In this document: one piece after another, positions 48,873-60,632 of the stretch
Layout of the letters: each line of letters opens with the position of its first letter
How positions within the stretch are numbered: position 1 is the stretch's first letter
From: Basidiobolus meristosporus CBS 931.73
Taxonomy: Eukaryota > Basidiobolomycota > Basidiobolomycetes > Basidiobolales > Basidiobolaceae
Direction: 5' to 3'
Assembly: GCA_002104905.1 (NCBI GenBank)
Contig: MCFE01000055.1
Span: 62,001 to 126,000 of the forward strand
DNA length: 64,000 nt
Position numbers and translations under genes: made by a program
Notes under the pieces: generated by a model
Database searches by the model: none
What the model was told of the DNA's origin: nothing
The model's input: the letters and a program-made list of their open reading frames with translations, nothing else

Positions 48873-50507
48873 ATGAGCTTCGCATTTCTAGATTCCAAAG
48901 AATACTTGCCTAGTCGACAAACTACTGCGCATATATATCTCGATGAATTGGCAAAACTCATCAATGAATATCGCTGGTTTCTTCAGCTTCACGTTGTCGA
49001 CTTTTTTACCCAAAATCACTGGGAAGACTCCAGAATTCCTAATTCTTGGAAACATTTGGAGGAATTCATCTCGGAGGACTATAGTGAACTTATCGATTTA
49101 GCGGCTAAAAACCAAGTACAAGTAGGTTACAGTTTCATCCAACTTTAGCAGATACAAGCGCAAAATGCTTACGCATCTCTGGTTGAAGGAAAATTGGCCG
49201 ACCGAGATAAGCGAGCTCCTAAATACGATTGACGCCTTGAAACTGAATCGTCAACCCACAAAAGATTTAAACTTCCTGAGAAGCGAATTTAGAGGTAGTT
49301 TTTGGATAGCACCACCATATTACAAGATAGAGCGGTGTTTTGACGTACTGTTTGATGATATCCGTAGATGGCACTTGGTTCAATGGGATGACTCCGAAGA
49401 AAAAGCACGAGGTCCCACAAAAAACTATATCTGGTTTTTACACGAAACTAAACTTCTCGGAATTTTAGGTCCCTTTGCTTACAGGATTTGTAGAAACCAT
49501 TGCAAAACAACACTCGATAAACAAGGTAGTCGATGTTGGAGCAGGCCAAGGGTATTTGTCTTGCATGTTAGCGTGCGAGTGTAATTTTGATGTGATTGCT
49601 GTTGACAATGATGAGATCCAGACATGTGGTGCAAAGAAGAGAGTCAACGACATCACGAAACGAATCGACTTTGCGCACAAAAAAGGAGAGGCAACCTCAA
49701 ATGAAATAGGAAAATTCACAGTAGTCAACGAACATGTCAGCATCGAATCATTCAACAGCGTTGTTCACCAGTTTGTAGAAGAGAATGCACCATGGCTAAT
49801 GTGCTCCCTGCATGCTTGCGGTGATCTGTCTGCCACCATGGCCCACATGTTCGTACAATCGGATTCTCGTCTCCTGATTAACATCGGATGTTGCTACAAT
49901 CTTCTGAGCGAGAAATCAGTCAAGCATTCAGATTTTGTGGGCTTTCCACTGAGTAGCAAAATGAAATCAGACAACTATTTTCTAGGGAGAACTCTCCGGA
50001 TGTTAGCTTGCCAAGCCCCACAAAGGTGGTCAAACCAGGAGAATAACGTGGAGTTTTTCAAGCACAATTTCTATAGAGCACTTCTTCAGGTACTTTTACG
50101 CAATATTGCTACTCTAGTTCGTAGTTTAATATCTCTGTTTCTAGTTGATAATGGTCAAAGAAGGATTAGTTAAAGCAACCGACCCACCACCCAAGATTGG
50201 CAAATTACGGAAACATTGCTTTGTTGATTTTGAGGTATATTGCCAGTCGGCTTTAACCAGATTAAACTACCCGTCCGATATCGTATCCGGTGAAACAATA
50301 CTTAAATACTACCAAGAGTACCGACCATTCCATAAACGACTAGCTATTTTCTGGACTATCCGAAGTCTGTTGGCGCCTCTACTCGAAGCACTGGTCCTCA
50401 TGGATCGTGTTTGCTATCTCCTTGAGAATAATTGCGAGGTCGACTTGCTTCCTATATTTGATCCAGTAGAAAGTCCTAGAAATATGGTTGTTCTAGCTCG
50501 CAAATAA
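48873..50507 (+). CDS. METTL25/METTL25B-like methyltransferase
   Basis: Class I SAM-dependent methyltransferase family of unknown substrate. Secure exons are 49368-49411, 49469-50089 and 50145-50507; upstream exons are about 48873-49113 and 49160-49294, the first junction being ambiguous. Seen: the family motif MTPKKKHEV split across an intron at 49411/49469, SAM motif I VVDVGAGQGYLSCMLA, motif II FDVIAVDNDE, then MCSLHACGDLSATMAHMF, NIGCCYNLLSEK, and the C-terminal FWTIRSLLAPLLEALVLMDR and LLPIFDPVESPRNMVVLA. These are hallmarks of METTL25/RRNAD1. Overall length, about 510 residues, is typical of the family. The start MSFAFLDSKEYL is inferred from the first ATG of the frame. Confidence 0.88.
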
Positions 50508-53269
50508 TGGTCATAACCCTTTTTAATGGTAAAATAGACTAATTTTAGAGCTTCTTTATTCAAGCTGGTAGTGCTTATATAATTCTTCACATTTGTGCTG
50601 CCTACCTTGTATAAAATCGAATCAATTGTCCATTCAAATACAATGATAAATTCTAGTATAATATATAAAACTGTTCGCACTTCAAACCAAGCACCACGAG
50701 TCCTTGTATCCTGTAGAGTGTTTGAATTTAGTCTACTTGCGCATTAACACAACCGACCTAAGGGATAAGGTCTGTTGCTCTTGGAAGTTAATCCATTAAA
50801 TATGCTAATTTTGAAACCCGAACTCGTGTAGAACTTTATGAGAAACAAACAAGCATATCCACCTAGAGCTTAGTCTAGGTAAGTGATATGTGTCGACTAT
50901 TTGATACTTGGCGATAATGTTACAGCGACTTTTCATCAGACACTCAAATATGGAACACAATGCCTATTCTCAATCCCACAGAGGAGGAAGATCTTGACGT
51001 ACCTAGACATTTGTCTACTATAGGCTTACATAACAGCACTCAAATGTTGTTCTATTAACCGATTTTTCATTGCAAATTCTCAACGAATTGCTTCTATCTT
51101 TTAGGTACCAGTTTATGAATGGCAGAAGCTGTTATCCAGCTTTTGGCTCTGGTGACATTATTTTCAAAAGGGATTGGTAAACATATTTCAAATACATCAC
51201 CACAAGTGAGAAGAATAACAAGTAATATACCTGGTGACGACATATTTTCATATCTTCATTAATCTTCTTGAGGACCAATTCATCACATGAGTTGCTGGCC
51301 TTTCACGGTCCACGTGGTTTAGACATTGTATGATCATTTGGGGGCTCTACACCATTTAGCAAGTACTATATAAGATATGTTTACTCATGGATTTCAACAC
51401 CTAATTTGAAGTTATAAAAAGTCACGAAAATATATTAGCATTGTGAGATTAGGGAAGGCGTTTTCTGGAATCCAGTCGGAGAACATTGTAAATGATGAAA
51501 AAAGTTCAAAATTCACCAGTGTGTCATACTCACAAAATGATCCATAAAAGAGTAACAATACGACTCAAGTATTTGGAGTAAAGAAATGCGATCTTCAAAC
51601 AAAGATTTCGAGTGCCACAAAGTAGTGAGGAAAAGATAAATCTTTATGGAATTTGTCTGAAATTATGGATGTTTTACTGGCCAAGTATTGTGGAATGCCC
51701 AAAAAAATATCATTATGAATTAGTATCAGGCCTCCAAACGTATTACTGATCTTATGAGCGGTGATTATTCAAAGCTGATATCAATTGCTAATGGAGCCGT
51801 TGAACTACTCTCAACCTAAAACTGACCAAAATCATAATTATGGCCTTTGAAAAACCTACCCTGTATAACTATCATTGTGGCATGGAGATACGAATCCGAG
51901 TTAAGTTTCTAGACATATGTATACCAGATCGACCGGTTTTGACAGAATGTAATCAAGCACCCGAGTATATCAGTGTGTACCTATGTTTCTTCTGTTTGTT
52001 GGATTGCTTTTAAGCATTTCACCCACGAGATTAGGGGGTCTCTAAGTATAATTCCCAGCAACTGCACCCGTTTTAACATTACTTGTGAATATGAGTGTTA
52101 GTAGTAGAGCAAACATGTGGAAGCGAGTTAACATCTAACAACTCGTGATACTATCATGAAAAATAGACATTATGATCTGATGCACAATCTTGAAATGTGT
52201 AGCCAATTCATCTCCTTGTACACAAAGCTGAGGTTTTTAATGGCCATTTGTAGATATTTCGAAAAAAAGACCTTTGACTGTTTGTACCTCAATACCTTTT
52301 GTTGAAATTTGGCGGAGGGATTTCTTTGTAATTAAAATGTTCGAATCTCTATCTGTAGATAGTTTATACCAATGAGTTTGCATCTGTCTATCAACCAGTA
52401 TCTAGCCTCATTGTCATCCTAATTACTTTGAAACATGATTGATTTAAGTTCCGTGTTTTGTCAATGCTTTCAGTCTGGTAACTAAAATTCCACATGACTG
52501 TCATGATACGAGATATGCAACACCATTTTACTTTGTTGTATTCTAATCAGTGTATGTGTCCTATTCCATAGCACCACATAACTCCAACAAATTATATAGA
52601 CATTATTAGTTCGTTGCTGAATCACAAATATCCTTTTGGTCGTTTCGTAGTTTCCGAAAATAAATGCACTTATATATTACCTCCACAGCTTAACGTACAT
52701 AATGATGTGAATTAAAGCAAGACTTCACCAATCAGAACATAGATGAGGTGCACTAGTAAGAAGGTAACGAGGCTGTCGCCAACTGTCTTTTAAGATACTC
52801 AAATGCATTATCCAGCTTTAGGTTATATTCGTTGAAAGCTTACCTCAATTAGGGATAAGCTTCTTAATTCAACCATCAAAGTTGCAAATATATAGCTAAA
52901 CTGGATGAATTCCGTTTGTTTTTTACGTGCATATAAGCAGGGTTTCATGCATTCCTTTATTAAAATACACATTTCTCCTTCCTTGATGAAATCTATTTTC
53001 GTAAAACTTTTTTACACCTTTCCTTCCTGTCCTCATTCGACTAGAGGATAATCTACTGTGACTTGACATCAGTTATCCAAGATTTCTAGATTACTATATA
53101 TTTCTTCTTTGAGACTGTTTCTTTAGAACTCTCGTGAAATTCAGTGATATCTTTATTCCTCCATAACCCATCATAGGTGTAAGTAATTTTAGACTACATT
53201 CATAGTCGAGATAGGATCCACTTTATCATTTTTTTCGCTCACACACCAACCGCGTTCAACTCTCCAACT
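50508..53269. other. 2.8 kb gene-poor stretch
   Basis: AT-rich, with no open frame of note on either strand and no recognisable remnant. It ends with a TATA-like ATATAAG near 52931 and CT-rich leader sequence of the SH3 gene. Confidence 0.45.
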
Positions 53270-54252
53270 ATGAAATTTCACCTACAGTCGCTGTTAGCCG
53301 CAACTCTGGTGTCAATCACTGAGATTCCAACAATATTAGCAGCAAATCCTACAGTGCGGTTTTCTGAATGTGCATCTAGCTACCTTTACAAAGGAGTAGA
53401 ATACCAGGGATGCACAGAGGCAGACAATCAAGGAAAGCCATGGTGTTTTTTAAGTCGACCTACTATGCAAGACAATTGGGGATACTGTCAGACAGATACA
53501 ATTCCACTTCGAATTGGAAGTTTCAATAGACATCAAGTTGATTGTGACGCTACCTCCGATGTTGGAAACGGCACCCTAGTTCACGGCTGTTTCTCTACAT
53601 TCTCTGGAGATGATAGGGCTTTTTCTTGTTATTCGTCTAAGGTCAATGCCTTAGTAGCATGCACTAGCAACAAACTAGGTAACGTGTTGGTTGACGAAGC
53701 ATAAATATGGGAGAATATGTTGATATTAATTATTATTTGGTATATTTAGATCCATCATTGCCTAAAAAACCACTTTCTGCTAATCCTTCGGATTCATCCG
53801 TCTCTAGTGAAATGTCAAGAGAAAAAGCCAATGCTAGAGAGAATTCTACTAATAGGATCTCGGCAGGGGTGATTGGAGGAGTAGTTGTTGTAGTTGTTGT
53901 AGGGGTTGCTGGCCTCGCCATGTTGATGTATCGTCGAAATCAGTTGAAAAGGAAAGCAATCATGCAACTTTCCCGTAGTCATGGGATCGGCTTAGAACTC
54001 AACATGTTGGAAGAAACTAAATTACCACTGCCTCATATACAGAAAACCTACACTGTAGTTAGCACCTATACGCCGACACTTGGTGATGAACTGGAAATAT
54101 ATCCAGGAGACAAAGTCACTGTGATAGTCGAGTACGATGATGGCTGGATACAAGGAATTAATGAGACTCGTGGGCGTGTGAAAGGAGTGCTCCCGAAGCA
54201 TTGTGTGGATATGATTTCCAGGAGCACTTCCCCAGATCCGGCAAATCCTTAG
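53270..54252 (+). CDS. Secreted Cys-rich (FN2/kringle-like) - TM - SH3 protein
   Basis: One gene of two exons, 53270-53678 and 53750-54252, 303 residues; the stop at 53702 lies in the intron. Order: signal peptide (MKFHLQSLLAATLVSITEIP), a Cys-rich extracellular part whose first half (SSYLYKGVEYQGCTEADNQG, then KPWCFLS and NWGYC) has the spacing of fibronectin type II or kringle folds, a Ser/Asn-rich stalk, one membrane helix (AGVIGGVVVVVVVGVAGLAM, about residues 175-197), a basic stop-transfer MYRRNQLKRK, and a C-terminal SH3 domain (TVVSTYTPTLGDELEIYPGD, DDGWIQGIN, GVLPKHCVDMI). The layout recalls cell-surface sensors such as Sho1, which also put SH3 in the cytosol. Ligand and pathway are unknown. 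Confidence 0.85.
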
Positions 54253-55104
54253 GAAGAACCTCAAACCTTCCTTATAACGAGATATGTTTGATCAATCGAT
54301 ATTCTCGAGTCTATCAGACCAGCCGACGGCTACGCTTGAATTTCTACATTTGGTCCGTCGCGCCCTTCCTTTGCTACTATCGTAGCATAATGTTATATTC
54401 TCCTAGTTTAGTCGTAGATGGAGGCCCGGAGAAATCCCCTCAAGATTAAGTTTTAATATTTCCAAATCGAAGAAGTCACCTTCATTTGATTCAAATGTAC
54501 ATCAAGAAACCAACGCACAAAAGCTTTTAGAGTATTGTATAATAATTTGATTTGACGAAAGTCACAGTAAATAGTATGAAATAAGGCTTCGCATCATACC
54601 TCATTTTAGTTGGACAAAGGATTTGGGAAAGCCACAAGGTGATCCATTGGTCAAGGGCCAGGAATTTAGATACGGCTCAGGATACCTACTACTAGAGAGA
54701 GTTGGTGTTATGTATTGGGTGGAGGACGCTAGTGCTAAAAAAAATGTCAAGTAGTATCAATCGTGGTAGCCTTTTAGGGCTATCTACACCATCTTGTAAC
54801 AGTAGCAAAAGGAATGACCGCCTGTTTATGTGTTAGCATGAACAGAACTAGCTCCACAATAACTCAATGAGGAACTCTGTGGAATACCTACTTTGACCAT
54901 TTTTTTATGCACGCCCAAGCCTGGCAGTAGAATAGGGTCATGAGTGAAGGGTGTGGCTTCAGCCTAATAATTTCATCGAGATGCTTGCGCCTTCTTGTCA
55001 TAAAAACAAATATATTGATCCGAATATCAAGGAAATATTCATACTCTTCTATTCTATCAGATAAATTTCAGTTGCATTAAAATAGAAAGGTAAATGGGCG
55101 CAAA
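54253..55104. other. Intergenic region
   Basis: Lies between the SH3 gene and the 3' end of the minus-strand protease pseudogene. No coding signal. Confidence 0.45.
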
Positions 55105-56140
55105 TCACGAATGTAACGCCCAGCGAATATACGATACAGTAAATATTATTCCAACTCCCCGAACTTTGAATCGCGACCTTGGATAATAGTTCAGTGAGTG
55201 GCTCAAAGTTTCAAGAACATTAGTTAATTGTGCAACATCCTCCTTTAAGGACACACCGCGATCTTCCATAAATTGCAAGATTTTGGAGGAGCCAGTGTAT
55301 CCGGGAGAATCGATATAATAGAACTTACAGTGATATTTGATGCTGGTTTCTAACGTTGTTGACTTGTCTGTCGATGCATTCTGCCGTAGGAAAGCCATTG
55401 AGCAGTAGTCGCTAAATTTAGGATCCTCGGTGTAAGCTTGTATTGTGGCGAGTGGTAAAAGGTTTGATTAAACCCCTCTTCGTTATTTAAGATTGTCACA
55501 GGCCCGCTTGCAAAGTAGTTCAGTGGATACAGCGTCCATTGAAGGCTTCAACGAGGGATATTCCACCAGGAATTTATCCAACACAAGTCTCCGAGCACAT
55601 AAAGATCGTATTGAAGACCAAAATATTTGGGGTAGGTCATGGATTTAGACCATTCATGACGAGGGCATTCTCAGTCCATGAATTAATTCGTGAATAACCA
55701 CAAACAATAAATCACTCTGACCCCGTGACGCTAACTCATCTAAATTTGCCATTTACAAATTAGCGATATGGGTAGGGAGATCGCCTGATTTGGCATATTA
55801 ACCTTAAACCAGAAATCCACGTCAGAATTAAATGAGGCAATGATGTCAGTTGTACCGAATTTTGGATTCTTTTTATATCCTCTTGAATGAAGTAATGATT
55901 GTTTGAGCAGGCCCGGCGCCCCCTTTTGTAAATTTATTAATATATTAGAATTAAATCGACCTGATCTGGATGAGTATTATACCTAGAATACAAAAGTTGT
56001 TGTTGCATCCTCGAAACTCTTTGTGAATGGAAATAAATGAGGCGTTGATCACCCCGCGAAATACCGCAACATTCGAAATGATTTGAAAAGTAGCGCCAAA
56101 AACAGCTTTCACTGTTTCCATTTCTGGGGTTTGGCGTTGT
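55105..56140 (-). pseudogene. Decayed zincin-like secreted metalloprotease-type pseudogene
   Basis: Minus-strand translation is protein-like for about 1 kb but broken. From the 5' side: TPEMETVKAVFGATFQIISN, then GLLKQSLLHSRGYKK and IIASFNSDVDFWFK. After an intron-like gap the frame gives ASRGQSDLLFVVIHELIHGL, with the zinc-ligand motif HELIH at 55692-55678. The same frame then runs RRLVLDKFLVEYPSLKPSMD, SNLLPLATIQAYTEDPKF and KILQFMEDRGVSLKED to TAA at 55105. In-frame stops occur at 55656-55654 (TGA), 55647-55645, 55485-55483 and 55470-55468 (TAA). The pattern recalls a family of secreted HExxH proteins I associate with early-diverging fungi, from memory. The first TGA replaces the Trp expected after HG-x-x-SS. 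Confidence 0.6.
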
Positions 56141-57227
56141 ATTGGAGCTAGCGCTTCACGGTTGGTTCGCCAGGATACAAAACAAGTTCGTCATTTTCTT
56201 ACCAGTATACTTTAGTTTGCATTCCACGCGAACCTTATGGCCTTTCTACCAAGTCTTGAGTGGTTATGGCATGTTTGTAAAAACTTGAGGCGTGTTGTGT
56301 AATTCAGTCTACAACAAACCCGGCGAAGGATAGAAAAGCGAATGCCGATAGCAAATCGGAGAATATCGTGCGCACCAATAGAGAGGCAATTGAACTTTAC
56401 AAATGCAACTGGACTTTTACTTGTTGCAAACGTAGGGAAGGAACTGTGGTGGAACGAATTATTTATAAGTAACGTTCACAGCACAGATCTCATTCAGGGC
56501 GATCACTCACGGTATTACTGGACTCTTTCACTTTGGGTATTTTCTGGATACTATTTTGCGGTAAACAGTAGAGCTAGTGGATGCAAAGTCAGCCTCACAC
56601 CTGATAGGATTGAGCTATCGAACCGAAACTATATGACAATAGGCCTCCATATTTTAAATAACTAGTCCATTGGCCAGGACTTTCTGGAGGTTGTATGGCC
56701 TGGTAGTGGAACCATATCTTGAACATAGCAGATACTCGTAATTGTGGATGGTTGTCAAGAGGCCTCCATCAGTTATCTTGTGTAACTATCCATGTTTACT
56801 CCTTTACTGTTGGTGCAATCCATATTTGCACGATGCTAAATATAACGAGCAGGGAACTATTTCAGCAAATGCTAAAAATATGTTTCGGGATACCCGAAGT
56901 GGAATTATTGAATAAGAATCTCATTAAGAGTTTGGCGTTTGAGTGTTACCTAATGACCAACAATTAACCAGAATTTTCTCATTCAAGTTTTAGGATCTTT
57001 TACAGTTCTTGGATCTCCTTCAATTAATCACTCCTTACGTGCCAATCAATCAGCTATTCTTAAATTAATAGAATGGAGTATACTTTCTTAAGGACATGTA
57101 AGAGGCCTTTCTCCGGTACCTACTTAAATCGGATTTGTTCTAATTTTGGGTCCTATTCCGTAACCAAGCACTGTTTTTTTATAAACCTCCAGGACGACAC
57201 TCAAATCCGTCTTGTCTTCACCTAACC
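56141..57227. other. Region with an unassigned open frame
   Basis: It includes the presumed lost 5' end of the protease pseudogene. A plus-strand frame of 107 codons at 56342-56665 (RQLNFTNATGLLLVANVGKE) and one of 82 codons at 56719-56967 are open but carry no motif I recognise. TTATAAA near 57179 is a TATA-like site for the next gene. Confidence 0.35.
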
Positions 57228-58254
57228 ATGTCAAATTATTTTAATGAGCCACTGCTAACTTCTGAAGAGGGCTCTTTCAAAGCGCAAAAAACTAGGAGCC
57301 CTCGTTCCCCAAGATTTCTCTTCGTCCTACTCATAGTGTTATTTACCTGTGGTGTATTCTATATCGGCTTTTACCACACAAAAGGGGTAAGTCCGCAGTT
57401 GGCTTTTCTTGCTGGTAAGCATTTTATGTTTCATTTTTGGAGATTTAAACCGACCCACTAAATCTATACTAGAAACCACTGAATATCAGTACACCATTGT
57501 GACTGCAGCCAGCGCAAATCACTTTTGCCCCCTTCAAAGTTATCTCTATACTCTTCAAGACACTCTTCGGTTCATGCCGTTATCACAGCAGCCAAGGATT
57601 GTTGTGTATGACTTGGGAATAGGCGACGGGCAGAGAGTGACGCTCAAAGAATTCCAGAAGCAAGGTTATTTCCACGAGCTGATTCCTTTTGACTACACCG
57701 AGTATCCATCTTTCTGGAATGTTCATATCAACAGAGGTGAATATGGTTGGAAAACCGGAATCATATATGAAGCGGCGCAGCGTTATCCTGGTGTAATCCT
57801 CTGGATGGATTCTGGTGATCGTGCCTTCCCCCACTTCCTCTTGGATGTAGTGAACTATGTGAAGAAGTTCGGTGTCTTCAGTCCACCCAGTAAAGGAACC
57901 ATTCCTGACTTTACCCATCCTGGGATGATAGAGTATTTCTCGGACTCTATGGAGCATTACACCAAGTTTGTCAACTGCAATGGTGCCTTTATTGCTTTCG
58001 ACTCGGAGAATTCAACCGTTATGAATAACGTTATCCGACCATGGGCTCAGTGTGGCCTTATTAAAGACTGTATCGCCCCAGTTGGCTCTAGTAGGGCCAA
58101 CCATCGACAAGACCAGGCAGTATTCACCTATCTCATGGCAAAGAGCGGATTCCAATGTCGTTTCGACGGACTCACAGGGTTGTTGACCCATCTTGATAAG
58201 GACTGCAAAATTCAAATTGAGAACCATTTGAAGCGAAAACAACAGACGTATTGA
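57228..58254 (+). CDS. Type II membrane, glycosyltransferase-like protein
   Basis: Exons 57228-57414 and 57473-58254 give 322 residues. A short cytosolic tail (MSNYFNEPLLTSEEGSFKAQ) with basic SP repeats (TRSPRSPR) precedes one signal-anchor helix (FLFVLLIVLFTCGVFYIGFY), as in Golgi type II enzymes. The lumenal domain starts YTIVTAASANHFCPLQSYL, continues RIVVYDLGIGDGQRVTLKEF and WKTGIIYEAAQRYPGVILWM, and has an acidic DSGDR that could be a metal/nucleotide-sugar site. Late motifs are VNCNGAFIAFDSENSTVMNN and NHRQDQAVFTYLMAKSGF, resembling donor-site loops of GT-A folds and of DUF1647-like proteins. Substrate is unknown and the glycosyltransferase label is inference from the fold-like pattern. 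Confidence 0.75.
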
Positions 58255-58640
58255 GTACTTCACCCATCCGCCGCACCAATGAATTCTCTGTAAATAGCAC
58301 TAATTTAAGTGAGCCCTCTTGCCCTTCAACCACACCTCGTTTAGATAACTTTTTCTTTACAACCTTCACTACTGCATCTTATTGTAGCTTAATTATAACT
58401 TGAAATATACATCAGTTTAGATGAAACTCCCAAATCAACATTGTGGCTTCATTTGAGTGTTTGAGATAGCATCACACATTATATATATGTCTATTAAGTA
58501 ATCTAATCAAATGAATGCAAACCTGATGGATATCAATGACCAATACATGGTGGAAAAGAGGAAACCAATGATCTAGAATATAGTTGTGATGGATCAAGTT
58601 GTGTAGAAAGGAAAGACGAAGTTCAGGATTGGTCAAGGCC
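58255..58640. other. Convergent 3' intergenic region
   Basis: AT-rich 3' ends of two convergent genes. No gene. Confidence 0.5.
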
Positions 58641-60310
58641 TCATTGCTCCTCTACTTGTGCGCGCATTGTTTTCATCTCTCCAGCAGAGATATCTAGTAT
58701 TCCTGCCATTTCAAGGATTTGACGGCTCTGGTTTTTGTTTGCGAGATTTACATCTCCACGTCGATTCGCTTCCTTCTCCTCAAATTGCCATTCTCTATTT
58801 TGCTGTCTCTTTGCCTGTTCTCCACCTAGACCTATGACCTCTACTTCGAGTATGTCGAACTCCACTTGGAAGTCGGGCCGGGAGTATGATATGGCGTATG
58901 TCATGTTTTCCAAAAGTGGATCATTTACGAGCCTTCCTGTTTGGAAGGTGTTGTCAAGGTAAAGCTGATGCTGCCCAATTTTGCCTCCAAATCCAATACC
59001 GTGTGATGGACTACAGTGCACGTGCGAATTATTGGAGTGGTTCGAGGGAAATACTTCAAACTGCGGAGACAGTTCAAAGAGCTGACACTCGCTCGTACCC
59101 CAAAATTGCCTCGAGAAACGCCATGGCTCATCTACGTAAGCACCGAGTATCATTTCATCACCCTTGTTGATATCGACTTTGAATGATCCCTGTATCTTCG
59201 TCACAATAACCTTCACTAGTAGAAGGGTTGGGCCGGGATATTTGAACACCTTTGTCTCGAAGCGGTTCATACTGTATCCGTGTTCTGACCCATTGTATAG
59301 AGTATGCCAACCGGCTCCATGAACCACTGACGAAGGAAGGAAGGACGTGAGTATACAGGCATTTCCGAGCCTCAGAATCTCCGATGAGAAGTTGAAGTTG
59401 GGTAGGATCTCCTTATCCCCAAATATGTGGCGTCCAACTCTAGGCCCTTCAGCCTCACCAAGGTAAAATTTGGCGTAGATGTACGCTCTCCATACCATCA
59501 AAATCCTTGGGATGTTCCGTTTCACAAAATACTGAAATACAGCTAGGCTGATCATTTCATCCGAGGAAAACCCATTGAAATTGTTGTTGTCGCCATTTGC
59601 TTTTCGCTGGTAAATAGCCATTTGCGTCAATATCAGATCTAATACTGGTTCGTTTGGTGGAACAGCGACTGGTGGATGGGGTTGGTCTCCAGAGAGCATG
59701 TCTTGTAGCAAATTGGCGAAATAAGTTTTCATCACCCAAAAGGTACCTGCGAAAACATCATAGATTTTCCCACAAGAAACCTGAATCTCTTCTCCCGCTG
59801 AAGGCTCTGCTAAAGACTCGAAAAACACCTTCATTCTTTCGCTACATCCACTGAAAAACATCGGGTTTTGCTCACAGTAAAATACTGTCGAGGTTTTCAA
59901 ACACTCGTATGTCAACCCAGGAGTATCTTGCAGCTGTTTACCGTTTATGATTCTTGGAAGCCTACAGAAAGGGCCGTACAATATATGGGGCAGATTCAAT
60001 TCCTTAGGTAGGCCGACGTACACCTAATTTGGGAGGATAAGCAAGGTAAAAAGGTTGCCTTGAAAACTGCCGATAAAGACGTCAAGGTTCGTTGACTTTC
60101 GCTTACCTGGAAAGTTTCTTCGGGTATGATGTCAACATTATTCACGTTCTTCTTCAAACTTTGAAAAACTTTCGTTAGGGTCTCAAGTTCGATTGGAGTT
60201 AAGGTGTCACCAGAAGTGCAAGCTAATCTGCCACATTGGTTAGATGATTGACACTCAGGAAGCTTCTTCTTCGAGCGCTTATTGCTTTTTGAGGAATGAC
60301 TATTTCCCAT
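58641..60310 (-). CDS. RTC5: Rtc5/MEAK7-like TLDc-domain protein
   Basis: Exons 60310-60107 and 60023-58641 give 528 residues. The N-terminus MGNSHSSKSNKRSKKK fits N-myristoylation (Gly2, Ser6) with a basic patch for membranes. The middle is helical and poorly conserved. The TLDc domain covers about residues 320-500: GYSMNRFETKVFKYPGPTLL, GAYVDEPWRFSRQFWGTSEC, FELSPQFEVFPS, GIGFGGKIGQHQLYLDNTFQ and VEVIGLGGEQAKRQQNREWQ. The tail INLANK-like segment with RQILEMAGILD is the Rtc5/MEAK7 ending. Yeast Rtc5 acts on vacuolar V-ATPase disassembly; human MEAK7 is a lysosomal mTOR-signalling protein. The vacuolar location here is by homology. Confidence 0.93.
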
Positions 60311-60632
60311 GCCAGATGACCCAGTTTACAAACGAAAGTAGTTGAAATATAGCAGTGCAGGTTCATGGCAGTAAACAATATGACCCAGAAGTGTATACAT
60401 ATATATGGATCTGTACATTTACAAACCCAGCTACCAAACTTGGTCTATCTTGATCATTTTGGCTAAAGGTAGACAATTGCGTAATCTATCGTATGATAGC
60501 TTGAGGATGTCGATCATTTATTATTGAAAAAACTACTCTATACAACACTACACATGGGGTATCGAGAAACATAACTTCAAAAGCAGTCAGGATATTTACA
60601 CACTTGACAAACAAAAGTCATTGACTGTCACA
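60311..60632. other. Short intergenic region
   Basis: 5' of RTC5 and 3' of the AreA gene, both minus strand. No gene. Confidence 0.5.

Noticed and set aside
53702..53706. Reading the SH3 gene as two genes, a secreted Cys-rich protein and a TM-SH3 protein
   Set aside because: A GT-AG intron at 53679-53749 removes the stop, keeps phase (G/AT) and joins the parts into one normal type I membrane protein.
55512..55560. tRNA-like A box (TAGTTCAGTGG) suggesting a tRNA gene
   Set aside because: No proper B box (GGTTCRANNCC) at the right distance and no cloverleaf; the bases are explained by the protease pseudogene on the other strand.
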